DNA of 64,000 bases, from assembly GCA_039105265.1 (NCBI GenBank), contig JAPFFF010000007.1:5828001-5892000 (forward strand), given 5' to 3'. The position numbers and the translations under genes are program-made. Under the pieces are notes generated by a model, which worked only from the letters and a program-made list of their open reading frames with translations, was not told where the DNA came from and did not search any database. Position 1 is the first letter of the stretch, and each line of letters opens with the position of its first letter. The DNA comes from Tritrichomonas musculus (Eukaryota > Parabasalia > Tritrichomonadida > Tritrichomonadidae). This document shows positions 29,670 to 39,894 of this stretch, one piece after another.

Positions 29670-29675
29670 GAATGA
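29670..29675 (-). promoter_or_regulatory. Putative initiator of the IBD gene
   Basis: Read on the minus strand this is TCATTC inside TTTTCATTCAAATTTTG, with +1 A at 29673, 17 bases before the ATG at 29656. It matches the trichomonad TCA-Y-(T/A) initiator and helps choose the start codon. Confidence 0.5.
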
Positions 29676-31223
29676 AAATAGAATATTTTACACTTAACAA
29701 AATTTTGAGTAATCATTCAATTCCATTAATTCAAATTGAATTAATAAATTTAATCAATTTATCGCCAATCAAACTGTCAGCATATCAACAAAATCCAACG
29801 TTTGAAAATAAACTCTGCCCAGATTATATAGGAGAAATATAAAGATTTTTTTTGTCTTCTTTCACCATTAAAAAAGAATTGTTAGAAAAATAGATTCATC
29901 AACCATTTTACACCATTAAATTTTATTAAGTTTTTTTGACTAACTCTTTATAAAAATTTTTTCTCTGAAAAAGTTTTGCAAATGTTTTTTTATTTTTTGA
30001 GCCATTTTAGGATACCTAAAAATATTCAATAAATACTAAGATCTTTGCTTAATAATCTTACTTTATCAAATTATTTTTTTTTTTTTTTCATAGAAAAAAA
30101 TCCGTTTTTGATTAAAATAGACTTTTCCATAGATTAAAGGATTTTAAAAATATTCTAGTCTCTTGGGATTCTTTAAAATATTCTTTAGAAATTTATTTAA
30201 TATTATTAAGTGCAAATATTTAAAATTCAGATAGTTATTTCAGTTTTTTTATAATATCAAAAAAAGATCTCTTTCAAATGCTGATCGTAAACTTATTTTT
30301 TAAGAGAAAAATCAAAAGAAGAAAAGTAAATGATCCTAGCAAATATTTGGAAAAATAAGTATATAAGAATAATTAATTTTTTTATGAGCACAAATATCAT
30401 TCACTCTTCGAACAAAATATAATTTATATTTTATTTTTCGAAAATTTAATAAATAAATAAGTTGTTATATTTATATATAATTTTTTATTATAAATATAAT
30501 ATGAAAATGCTCAAAATTTAAATGAATGGATTAATGCATTTGATCTTTCTTTTTCATAAATGATCGATTTAAAGCAGGAACCCATCTATTTTATCATAAA
30601 TAGATGTAATGCATTTATAAATCATTATTAAATCAGTATAGAAAATTCATTTATTCTTTTTTGGGAAAACATTTGAAATTAAATCATAAAATAGATTTTT
30701 TTTCAAAGGTTTAATATGATAAAAACTATATTAACAGATATTAAATTAGTCATTTTATGATAGATATTTAAATATAACTTCAATTTTCTCAAAGACATTG
30801 AAGATATTGAAAGTTCAATTTACTTGTAAAGATAACTTCTATATATTATGTTTTATCAATATTTATGAGCCTAACTTCAATTTTAAATAAGGATTTAAAT
30901 GGCTAATGACAACTTTTTAGCATCAGATCTTTTGAAAGAAAATATACTTTCTTTTTGATTGGCAATAGTCATTTTGGATTATAAAATGCATTAATTCTGG
31001 ACATTTTCAACGTAAGATGACCACCAATTAAAAGTTTTTTTTTTATATTGGCCATAAAAACAAGACACATATTATAAAACTTTTTGAAATATTTTTTTTT
31101 GTAAAAAATTTTGATATATTATAAATTCAATTAATAAAATCAATTTATAAATAGACTTTTTGAAATGATAGGTCTCAAAAAGCCAGAAAGTATATTTCTT
31201 AAATTTTATAAATTTTGATTATA

Positions 31224-31234
31224 TCATATCATAT
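31224..31234 (+). promoter_or_regulatory. Putative double initiator of the kinase gene
   Basis: TCATATCATAT contains two overlapping matches to the TCA-Y-(T/A) initiator, ending 11 bases before the ATG at 31246. Confidence 0.4.
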
Positions 31235-31245
31235 CTTTTTTTTCA

Positions 31246-32253
31246 ATGAGCGAGCCAATGATTGATTATGATCTATTTTACCCAACCAATAAAATTGGTA
31301 AATATACTATTGAATCAGAAATAAAAACATCCACAAGAAATAAAATCTACAAAGTTTATATACCTCCAAATCAAAAAGAATATTTTGCAATTAAAATTTT
31401 ACCATACCAAACCCAAGAAGAAATCAATAATTATGCTAAAGAAAAGACCATTTTAGATCAAATTTTAGACGAAAATATGGCTTTATTTCCAATTGATAAC
31501 ATGACGTTCACTTCATCAAAACAAATTATAAATGAAGAAGGTGAAATAATAGAATGCAATGTAACATTCATGTGCATCGTTATGAATTTTTTTGACTATT
31601 TAGATCTTGGAAATTACTTTTTTGAATTACAAAATGAATCTCAAAATAAAACTCCACTTACACCAGAGCAAATTGCAGTGATATTCGACAAATCATTAAA
31701 AATTTTACATCATCTTCATTCAAAAGGAATAATTCATCATGATATAAAACCTGGTAACTTTTTAATTAGATCTATTTCCCCATTTGATATCTTATTAACT
31801 GATTTTGAGCTTACTTTTCAATTAAAAGAATCAAAAGATATTTTAACGCTTTGCGGAACCCCAAAGTTTATTGCTCCAGAAATATTAAATGAAAAGCCTC
31901 ACAATACGTCTGCTGATATTTGGTCATTAGGAATAATGATTTATTACTTAGTAATGGGCAAATATCCTTTTCGAATTTCCGAATTTGATAATGATTTAAT
32001 GATAATTCTAAAGAAGATTGAAAAAAATAAAGATAATCTCATTTTCAATATAAACATTCCTATTGAAATGCAAAATATATTAAAACGAATGCTAACATTT
32101 GATCCTCAAGAAAGAATTTCTGCAAATGAAGCTTTAAACCATCCTTACTTTATTAAATATTACAATACAGAAGAAAAACTAAAACCAATTATAACCAAAG
32201 GCACCAAACTCGAACTAGAATATAGCGATGCAATGAAATTGGAGAACAAATAG
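31246..32253 (+). CDS. Serine/threonine protein kinase, CAMK-like, with altered motifs
   Basis: A 335-residue protein that is almost entirely kinase domain (about 19-298). The ATP-anchoring Lys is K50 in FAIKI, with its partner Glu at about 66. The catalytic loop is HHDIKPGN (D166, N171), followed by LLTDFE (186-188), GTPKFIAPE (204-212) and DIWSLGIMIYYLVMGKYPF. Two oddities stand out. The glycine-rich loop region (EIKTSTRNKIYKVY) lacks the usual glycines, and the DFG motif reads DFE. The HRD motif reads HHD. The catalytic and metal-binding aspartates are kept, so it may be active, but a weak or structural kinase is possible. The APE and subdomain IX sequences place it near CAMK/PLK-like kinases. 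The ATG at 31246 follows two TCATAT motifs. Confidence 0.88.
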   Translation: MSEPMIDYDLFYPTNKIGKYTIESEIKTSTRNKIYKVYIPPNQKEYFAIKILPYQTQEEINNYAKEKTILDQILDENMALFPIDNMTFTSSKQIINEEGEIIECNVTFMCIVMNFFDYLDLGNYFFELQNESQNKTPLTPEQIAVIFDKSLKILHHLHSKGIIHHDIKPGNFLIRSISPFDILLTDFELTFQLKESKDILTLCGTPKFIAPEILNEKPHNTSADIWSLGIMIYYLVMGKYPFRISEFDNDLMIILKKIEKNKDNLIFNINIPIEMQNILKRMLTFDPQERISANEALNHPYFIKYYNTEEKLKPIITKGTKLELEYSDAMKLENK

Positions 32254-32649
32254 AATTTTTCAAATATTATTGTTTGATATATTTAATAATATTGTAGATG
32301 ATATTTTATAAATGTTATTATTTCGGTTATTATCTTAAACTGATGCAAAATGCATTTTATATGATATTTGAGCATACTTAAATTTGTTTTAATTATATTA
32401 AATTCCCATAATTATTAGATTAATTGTAAATATATAGACAGTTATGGATGTTATTTTTTTTTTTTTTTTTTGTTTTTTGGAGAATAATTCAAATGTACTA
32501 TTGTAAAAAGTGTTAAAGATACTAAAACCTCAAACTATTTAACATAAAAATAAACAAAAGATTTAATATTTTGCTGAAAGAAATAAACAAAAAACATATA
32601 TAATTTGGTATTCAAATAATTATAGAAAAAAATATGTTTATTCAAGAAA
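32254..32649. other. Short intergenic region between convergent genes
   Basis: 3' flanks of the kinase and SRP72 genes, which point at each other. It holds a T run of about 18 bases near 32454-32471 and nothing else notable. Confidence 0.5.
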
Positions 32650-34482
32650 CTACCATCCTCCCTTTCTTCTTCCTTTCTTATTTTGCTTTTTCGGTTGAGG
32701 TGGTGGTTGATTCTGCTGTTGTGGTTGTGATTGTTGCTGGGGAGTTGCTTTTTTAGCACTCTTCTTTCTTCCACTTCTCTTCTTGAGTTTAATCCAACGC
32801 TCTGGGTCCATGTGCCTCTGTGGATCATAATTTTGTGGTTTTTGAAGCCTTCTCCTCCTCCTCTTCTTTTCTTTCATCTTCTTTATTTTCTCAGGTGACA
32901 TATTCTGTTCCATTTTCTTTCTATCTTTCTTTCCATCTTTGCCTGAAAAAAGTGAACTAGCAAGATCCTCATCAGATGGAACAACTGTTAATTCAGAGCC
33001 AATAGTTCCATAGGCTTCGGTTGGCTTCTCTTCAATTTCATCGAGCTCTTCATCGTTAGCTACTTGGATTTTAATACGATTTGCATATCTTTCAGCTAAT
33101 TCAATATCAGTTTCTGAAAGTAACATTGAATGTATTGCTATAGAACGTGGTGAATTTCCAGTAACTTTTACAAGTTTTTCTGCCCATTTGACACCCTGCT
33201 GGTATGATTCAGCTTGGTATGCAAATCTCGACGCAAAATCTAAAAATTCTGCTTCAACTAAATTTTTATTTGATTCAGATTTCTTTAAAAATTCTATAGC
33301 TTCTTCTGGCTTTTGAGCAGCAAGATATAATTCTGAAATTACAGTAATTCCACGTGGCGTTTGGCTTAATTCGTTTGATTTCAATAATGCTTCAGCTGCT
33401 TCAGAATATTTTGACTGTGAAATGAGATTTTGAGCCTCAAAAAGAGGTGAATATTTCGTAACAATTGAATTAGAAGAATCTACAGTTCTTTCAAAAGATT
33501 CTGGAATAAGAGGATCTATTTTATTCTGTTTTTTAGCAAATTCTATAAGAGCTTTAACCTTATTTGGTTGACCAATTTTATGCAATATTAAGAAACGATT
33601 AATTAAGTAACTTTCAATTTCTGTTGAACGATAACCAACATATTTGTCGTTGTTATCATAGTAAGACATTAGTTTTTTAGCTTGATGAACATTTGTTTCT
33701 ATAGTTAATGACGATAAATTAGATGCTGCAATTTGAAGGCAATATGGATGCGATTTTTCATTATTGAGTATTGAATTATAAATTTCAGTTGATTTTTCAA
33801 CATTATTTTCATAATCTGAAGCGATTTCAGCTTTCAAAATAAGGAATAATTGATAGAACATTGGACTTTTTTCACATCTTTTAAGGCCGCTTTCAACAAG
33901 CTCATTTGCTTTTTGATAATTTTTGGTGAGAACAAGTAAACATGCCAGGTTGTATAAGCATCCCTTTTTGGGCTTTGGCGTTTCGGCTAAATATTGAAGC
34001 GCTTTTTCAACATTCTGAGTGATATAATATCCACAAGTAATATTCTTCATTTCATTTGGCGAAGCTTTAGATGAATCAATAGATGAATAAAACTTATTTA
34101 ATTCAGTAGCATCGTCAAGAGATAGCAATATTTGCTCCTCAAGAAGTTTAAAACGATCATCTTTCTTCTTATCTGCAGGAATTTCTCTTATAAATTTCAA
34201 TGCTTCATCATATTTATGAAGACCATAAAGACATAAACATTTTTCAAATTGAGCATTTGGGACATTTTCAAGATCGGTAAGAGCATTTTGAAACTGAGGT
34301 GGCGATGTTTTAATATAAGCAACGGCGCGACAAAGTAAAACATCTTTATCATCTGGCATGAAGTTTAAAACTTGAGAGGCTATATCTATAACTTCATCAT
34401 CATCTTGATCTTCAGAATTGATAGCATCTTGTAAAAGTTTTATATAAGCTTCGGCTTTTTGTTCTGATTCTCGATGAGCCAT
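32650..34482 (-). CDS. SRP72: Signal recognition particle subunit SRP72
   Basis: A 610-residue protein with the full SRP72 layout. Residues about 1-480 are helical hairpin repeats of TPR type. Near residues 535-572 is the highly basic RNA-binding segment with the family hallmark: a run of Arg, then LQKPQNYDPQRHMDPERWIKL and KKRSGRKKSAKK. In the family this motif, of the form 'P-K-N-Y-D-P...D-P-E-R-W-L-P', binds the SRP RNA 5e/5f region, and SRP72 pairs with SRP68 to support ER targeting. The tail is Gln, Pro and Lys-rich and ends GRRKGGW. The protein is close to the usual length. Its start lies only 139 bases from the divergent ankyrin gene. Function is well supported. Confidence 0.95.
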   Translation of the reverse strand: MAHRESEQKAEAYIKLLQDAINSEDQDDDEVIDIASQVLNFMPDDKDVLLCRAVAYIKTSPPQFQNALTDLENVPNAQFEKCLCLYGLHKYDEALKFIREIPADKKKDDRFKLLEEQILLSLDDATELNKFYSSIDSSKASPNEMKNITCGYYITQNVEKALQYLAETPKPKKGCLYNLACLLVLTKNYQKANELVESGLKRCEKSPMFYQLFLILKAEIASDYENNVEKSTEIYNSILNNEKSHPYCLQIAASNLSSLTIETNVHQAKKLMSYYDNNDKYVGYRSTEIESYLINRFLILHKIGQPNKVKALIEFAKKQNKIDPLIPESFERTVDSSNSIVTKYSPLFEAQNLISQSKYSEAAEALLKSNELSQTPRGITVISELYLAAQKPEEAIEFLKKSESNKNLVEAEFLDFASRFAYQAESYQQGVKWAEKLVKVTGNSPRSIAIHSMLLSETDIELAERYANRIKIQVANDEELDEIEEKPTEAYGTIGSELTVVPSDEDLASSLFSGKDGKKDRKKMEQNMSPEKIKKMKEKKRRRRRLQKPQNYDPQRHMDPERWIKLKKRSGRKKSAKKATPQQQSQPQQQNQPPPQPKKQNKKGRRKGGW

Positions 34483-34621
34483 TTATCTAAAAATTTTTTA
34501 GTTTTGAAAGGGGAAATAGTAAATTTATTATTGAATATTTTCAATGGTTTATAAAACAATAATTTTTAACCAGTTTTTTTCACCAAAACGATTATATGAA
34601 TTAAAATTTTGAATTTTAGCG
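34483..34621. promoter_or_regulatory. Shared divergent promoter region, SRP72 / ankyrin gene
   Basis: Only 139 bases separate the two divergent start codons, so both promoters must lie here. A plus-strand TCACCA near 34580 and a minus-strand TTTCAAAAC near 34507 are the closest initiator-like words. Neither is a strong match. Confidence 0.4.
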
Positions 34622-36757
34622 ATGTCGAATCAACTTCAAAATAATCCAAATTCTTCGTCGAATGCACAACAGAATAATTACAATGTAGACTCACTTGATG
34701 AACGAATTCAACTCGCTATAAAGTTTTGTGAAACAAATAAACCTGATCAATTACAAACTATCATCAAATCTGGAATCAATGTTAACACGCTAATACCGCA
34801 GTATAAATTTAAAAATGTTCGCCGCTCTAATGTTCCTTTAATTTCTATTGCTGTATCATGTAATTCTTTAGATTGTGTTAAACGGCTTGTTTTATTAAAT
34901 GCCGACATAGAAGCGCAAGACATTTTTTTAATATATTTCATTCAGTTTATACTTTTTTTTATACCGTTTTTTTTTTAATAATTTATGGAATTTAATTTTT
35001 TATATTTTAATTGTCGTCCTATTCACTGGGCATGCACATTTGCTCGTCATCATATTTTGTCATTTCTTCTTGAATCAGGCGCTGATCCTTCTCCAGCAGG
35101 AGATTTATCAGTAGTAGCTCCTTTATTGTACATATCAAAATTTGGGTATGTGAAGTTAGCTGAACGTTTACTCACTTCAAACGTTTCGGTTAATCAGCAA
35201 GAAGGGACTGGACGTTCTGCATTACATTTCGCTGCTTGGTTTGGTTATAGTAAATTGATAACAGTACTCATTAGTCATCAAGCCATTATTGATTTAACTG
35301 ATTTTGAAAATAGAACACCTCTGCATTATGCAGCATGGTTCAATCATAAAGATTGCTGCCAAGTTCTTATCAAATCTGGTGCACTTATTGATTTTCAAGA
35401 TCAAGGAGGAAGAACTCCCCTACATTTCGCGGTATTTCACAATCATACTGAAATTGTACAACTTTTAATAAGTTCAGGAGCAAACTTTCATTTGAAAAAT
35501 AATGATGGAAAAACTGCTGAAGTAATAGCAACAGCAAATAATAATAATGAAATAATCGATATTATTCAAAAAGCACAACATGAATACAATAAACAAAACG
35601 CTAAAACAATCAGTTCAACTTTAAATACTTCTGATAACGACGACGAAGCAATTCGATCAAGAGATGAAATAATTGAAGACCACAAAAAGATGAAACAAAT
35701 TATTACGAGGCTTATTGAAATGAAAGATTACCAATTTAGTGAATGTAATACCATAAAAGAGACTCTAGATCAACACGGCTTTTTATTACAAGTATTTATC
35801 CAGAATCAAAACGATATAATGAGACAAATAAATGGACTTTGCGATTATGTACAACAAATGTATAATAAGCTCCAAAGTGCAACCTCTAAAAACAATAATA
35901 AAGATGCTCCACAAAGTTCTAGTGGGTTTACATACAATCAACAAAAGCCAAGAAATCAACACGTTGTTTCTTCTACTCCAACATTGGTCTCCAATATTTC
36001 AGCAACCCCAGCACCAAATGCAAATGCAGCCCAGTCTCAGGTACAATATCAAACTCAACACCCCAATTCAATAATAAACGCACCATCAGCAAACTCAAAC
36101 TCAACAATTCCATCTCAAATAAGTTTAGGTACTAATTCAAACACCACGCCAAACATGCCTAAAAATACTTTAAATTCAAAAAAGAATCACATTCAACCTC
36201 AACCTAATCCACAACAACCACCAAACTCAACAAATACAAGTCAGGGTAAAATACAACAAACAAATACAAGTGCAACCAAAATTGTAACTAGTAATAATAA
36301 CAAACAGAATATTGACGGCTCTTCTCTTGGCTCAAGCTCTGTGAATATGGCTATTGATGGAGATGCTAATAATGCAAATAAACGCTTTTATTACGTTAAC
36401 ATTAACAATGCTAGCGAATCAAGCGAGAAATTTCAAACCCAACCGCAACAACAACCAACACCGCCACAACAACAGCAACAGCAACAGCAACAACAACAAC
36501 AACAACAACAGAAACCGCAACGAAAACCTCCGATGTCAATTCCTCAACAGCCGCAGCAGCAACAACAACAACAACAAATGTCCACACATATTCCAAGCAA
36601 CAGTCCTCCATTATGTAAATATTGTAAGAAAAATGAAGCTTCTTTCAGATGTAAATATTGTCATTCACCAATTTGTTCAACTTGTTTGCCATTAATGAAA
36701 CAAAACGGATGTCCATTTTGTGCTCAAATACAATCTCAACAAAACGATAATGCTTAA
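34622..36757 (+). CDS. Ankyrin-repeat protein with C-terminal zinc finger, interrupted by a T-rich insert
   Basis: The gene starts at 34622. The first part (99 codons or so) ends in the ankyrin phrase LNADIEAQD. After 87 T-rich bases (34922-35008) with two in-frame stops, the same frame resumes as RPIHWACTFARHHILSFLLESGADP. Four to five further ankyrin repeats follow (GRSALHFAAWFGY, NRTPLHYAAWFNH, GRTPLHFAVFHNH). Next come a helical stretch, a long Asn, Gln, Ser and Pro-rich linker and polyglutamine near 36470-36580. At the end is a Cys-rich finger with four CxxC pairs (CKYCKKNEASFRCKYC, CSTCLPLMKQNGCPFC), which looks RING- or B-box-like. The insert is probably an intron, although canonical GT...AG ends are not evident. 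A RING-type role in ubiquitin transfer is possible but unproven. Confidence 0.75.
36476..36578 (+). repeat. CAA/CAG repeat encoding polyglutamine
   Basis: Two CAA/CAG tracts around 36468-36513 and 36545-36580 encode runs of Gln in the ankyrin/zinc-finger protein, split by KPQRKPPMSIPQQPQ. They are mixed codon runs, so they are less slippage-prone than pure CAG. Confidence 0.85.
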
Positions 36758-36904
36758 ATGTCCTTTATGTCAAAAACTTTAGTTTTATATTTCGAAATTT
36801 TGAATTCAAAATTTGAAATTACATATAATTGAAAAATTTATATTTTTGAGATAAATTGAGAATAATTATTTAAATTGACCTTTACATAGACGTTATATAA
36901 TAAT

Positions 36905-37513
36905 ATGAATTCTATAGAAGAGAATGCACCACAAGACAGTGGTACAAAAATCAAACTCAATATTTTTGATTTAATTAAAGTAAATAAGGCATTTCGCTGC
37001 TGCCATTTAGGTATATATCATTCAAGTGTTGTTATAGACGAAAAGTCTGAATATTATTTTGGATTCGCAGCATATCATTTTACAGGCATTGATTCACCAG
37101 AAAGGATAAATCATTTACCGAGTGTTATGGATGGAGAATTTTACATGTCTGTTGATATGGGCATTTCACCTTACTCATATAATCAATGCCAAGATATTGT
37201 GAAAACATTTAAAGGAGAAGATCGATGGCTCAGTGATAGTTACAATTTTTTATTTCATAATTGTAATACTTTTACCTATGAATTATGTGATCGACTCCTA
37301 AATCATCAGTTTATGGATAGGTACCCAAAATGGCTTACACGAGGTGAAAACTTTGGCAAATTTATATACATAACATCTGTTGCTTATGTATTAGACCTCA
37401 AAAAAATTAGAATACCTTCTCTTGGCCAGGTTCCTCAAATTAAAGTAGAGAAAGTACCAGAACGTGAGTCTGTGTACGAAGTACCAGAACAAGACGAAAA
37501 CGCTAAAATTTAA
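36905..37513 (+). CDS. PPPDE (DeSI-like) putative deubiquitinase/deSUMOylase
   Basis: A 202-residue protein. Residues about 15-160 match the PPPDE cysteine peptidase fold. LGIYHSSVVIDEKSEYYFG contains the catalytic His (H39) followed by a family-like Y-x-FG, and YNFLFHNCNTFTYELCDRLL contains the catalytic Cys (C120) in the 'N-C-N-x-F' setting. Both catalytic residues are present. PPPDE proteins remove ubiquitin or SUMO from substrates in the cytosol or nucleus. The order His then Cys is the circularly permuted arrangement expected. The last 30 residues are charged and may be disordered. The next gene lies downstream on the same strand after about 360 bases. Confidence 0.85.
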   Translation: MNSIEENAPQDSGTKIKLNIFDLIKVNKAFRCCHLGIYHSSVVIDEKSEYYFGFAAYHFTGIDSPERINHLPSVMDGEFYMSVDMGISPYSYNQCQDIVKTFKGEDRWLSDSYNFLFHNCNTFTYELCDRLLNHQFMDRYPKWLTRGENFGKFIYITSVAYVLDLKKIRIPSLGQVPQIKVEKVPERESVYEVPEQDENAKI

Positions 37514-37875
37514 TCAACCAAAGTTGAAAGCGTTCTCGAAATATTACGTTTTATATTGTGTTTTAAATAGTTATTATTATTTTATAAATGAAGCAGTATT
37601 GCCGGTAATTTCTAATCATTTATCATTTGTAAGAGAATGCGTGGTACAAAATGAATAGAACGTTGCTAAAAATTGACAAGCAAACTTTTTGAACTCTATT
37701 TATCGTAATATTTCTGTGTCAAATGAAAATAATCTCACAAGTATTCGATTTGTCATTTTTCTTTTTTCACATTAAATTCACATTTTTTTATATATAAATT
37801 TAAGAAAGACTAAACAATGACATATTCTTATTTTTTTGAATAATAATAAAAAAAAATTCAATAATTAATTTCTAA
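37514..37875. other. Intergenic DNA
   Basis: About 360 AT-rich bases between two same-strand genes. No gene, RNA or repeat seen. Confidence 0.5.
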
Positions 37876-39261
37876 ATGATCGTAATTTGGCTTTTGATAT
37901 TATATAGATATACTGGAGTAGTAACTCAATATGGAAAATACCATTTATTTCCCCCTTTCTCTGCGTCCAAAGATAATTCAGTTAGCTGTGAAACATCAAT
38001 CCGTGAAATTTCTGATTCTTCAAACCATTCAAATTTAAGATTGCCAAATGGATTTGGAATAATCTTAGCTTTTAATGTTTATCCATCAGTTTTTAATGTC
38101 GAAAAAATGATTGACGCTCAGACAATGAATAATCATCAAAACTTTTCACTAAAATACAATTACACAGATTTTTCTCAAACGCCAAACTATCCAGTTGTAG
38201 TTAATACACATAATCGTACTTCTAAATATAAAATTTCCATTACTTGCTATCATGGTAATTCTGGAATGGATTTAAGAGATCGCCTTAGGGAATATTACTT
38301 ACCATGCTATTTTATATTATTTATTCCAATGTTTATAGCAGCATTTCGCCAAACATATAGGAAAAATTTGCGAATTATTTGCATTATAGTGTGCATTTTT
38401 TATTTTCTTTCTGTCTTCTTTCGCTACTTAACACTAATCGTTTCAATGATATCATATGATGCTTCAAAAAATTATGTAAATTCTAATGATTTCATAATTA
38501 CAGCGGACGTTATTTCATCGATAACACGAGTATTTTGTTGGACTATACTTTTAACTAATTGCTGTCATCCAGTATTTATCGATCCTGATTTTCAATTTAA
38601 AAATGTATTATTTTCAGTTTTTATTTTGAACATTTTATTCGAAATTGTTGATAGTCTGTTGTTTGTTGATGTATTTCCTTTTCTTGAAGAAGAAACAATT
38701 AACAAAAAATATTTTTCTTGGATCTCAACATCATTTAAAAATATCAAAATTGTATTTTGGAGCATGTTTGCTGTTTTCCCAATACAACTTATTTTTGTTT
38801 TCATAAAAGCATTAAGTTTTCTACCTAAAACACGATCGAAATTTACTCGAAGGTCCGTCAAAGTTACAATGTGGCTTATAATAGTTACATCTTATGTTCT
38901 TTACATCTCAGGAAGATTGGGCGTCTATTTTGCAATGATTAATGGAGGATTTACAGCATTAACAAATCTGATTGTTGACACCACAGATTTCTTTTTCCCA
39001 TCTTTAACAATGGGTGTAATATATCATTTTGAGAAAAGTCGTAAAATTTATTCAGAAACTTTAAAAAAACGAAGAGAAAAACGAAATCAACAAAAAGGAA
39101 ACCAACCATGCCCCAAAGATGACAACGATAAGCATTCTAAAAAGAGACCATTAGTAGATCCAAATCCATTAAATGAATCTTTCAATTATAACCAAATGAA
39201 TGAACCTTTGCTTTTAAATTCATATACAAATTCTATGGAAGCTAATACCAATCTTGCATAG
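37876..39261 (+). CDS. Seven-transmembrane protein with N-terminal extracytoplasmic domain
   Basis: A 461-residue membrane protein of no family I recognise. Residues 1-15 or so are hydrophobic (MIVIWLLILYRYTGVV) and may be a signal sequence. Residues about 20-145 form an extracytoplasmic domain with several N-glycosylation sites (NFSLKYNYT, NRTS). Then come about seven hydrophobic helices between about 148 and 390, starting with YYLPCYFILFIPMFIAAF and including IICIIVCIFYFLSVFF, VFWSMFAVFPIQLIFVFI and VTMWLIIVTSYVLYISG. The tail of about 70 residues is basic then polar and cytoplasmic. The layout (lumenal domain, seven helices, cytoplasmic tail) resembles GPCR-like or intimal-thickness-receptor-like proteins, but no diagnostic motif is visible. 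It may be a surface receptor or an endomembrane protein. Confidence 0.7.
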   Translation: MIVIWLLILYRYTGVVTQYGKYHLFPPFSASKDNSVSCETSIREISDSSNHSNLRLPNGFGIILAFNVYPSVFNVEKMIDAQTMNNHQNFSLKYNYTDFSQTPNYPVVVNTHNRTSKYKISITCYHGNSGMDLRDRLREYYLPCYFILFIPMFIAAFRQTYRKNLRIICIIVCIFYFLSVFFRYLTLIVSMISYDASKNYVNSNDFIITADVISSITRVFCWTILLTNCCHPVFIDPDFQFKNVLFSVFILNILFEIVDSLLFVDVFPFLEEETINKKYFSWISTSFKNIKIVFWSMFAVFPIQLIFVFIKALSFLPKTRSKFTRRSVKVTMWLIIVTSYVLYISGRLGVYFAMINGGFTALTNLIVDTTDFFFPSLTMGVIYHFEKSRKIYSETLKKRREKRNQQKGNQPCPKDDNDKHSKKRPLVDPNPLNESFNYNQMNEPLLLNSYTNSMEANTNLA

Positions 39262-39857
39262 TCATTTTTAATGCATTTTAATCCAAGTCAAAATCATCTG
39301 TTCCCTTTAATTAATTTAAGAAACAATGTATGTTTGAATATTTTTATTTGAATCTAAAATTATATTGATTAAATATTAAAAATTTTCTAATTTGCGGAAA
39401 TAAGAAGTCATTCAAATTAGATGAACCATTTTTTAGTAAAGACAATTGGATAATTTGAATGACATTCCTTACCATTGTTTTTTTGTGAATTGTTTTTAAT
39501 AATTTCAATTGTAATTTATTTTTTTTTTTATTTAAAAAAAAAAAATAAAAAATAATTTTATCTTCATTGTTTTAAATAAGCTATACGCTCACTCTTTTAA
39601 AAGATTATGATAATTTATTAGCTAATTTCAAAATATAATTTATATTGTTTAAAATTGATTGCAATATTTTAAATCATATGATTCTAAAGGAGATTCCTAA
39701 TACCTAATTATTTACAATGACATGATTATTTTCTGAGATAACATATTTGAACAAATATACATAAATAATCTATTAATTACATAATATTATTTATTTAAAA
39801 AAAGAAGAATAAAAATAAAAAAGATTTTCTTTCTAACAAAAAATACATATTTTTTTC

Positions 39858-39890
<33 letters not shown>

Positions 39891-39894
39891 AGAA
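39262..39894. other. Intergenic DNA with a long T run
   Basis: Between convergent genes. It contains a T-rich/A-rich hairpin-like stretch near 39515-39555 and a 30-base T run at 39860-39889 immediately beside the stop codon of the BTB-like/F5/8C gene. No gene seen. Confidence 0.55.

Larger units (their letters stand above)
29657..31245. other. AT-rich intergenic region of 1.6 kb
   Basis: No gene seen. Long T and A runs are common, and a small hairpin with arms CATCTATTT/AAATAGATG lies near 30580-30605. Divergent promoters for the IBD gene (left edge) and the kinase gene (right edge, two overlapping TCATAT motifs at 31224-31234) lie within it. Confidence 0.5.

Noticed and set aside
36411-36695. 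Overlapping frames opposite and within the polyglutamine region.
   Set aside because: They are shadows of the CAA/CAG repeat in the ankyrin/zinc-finger gene.
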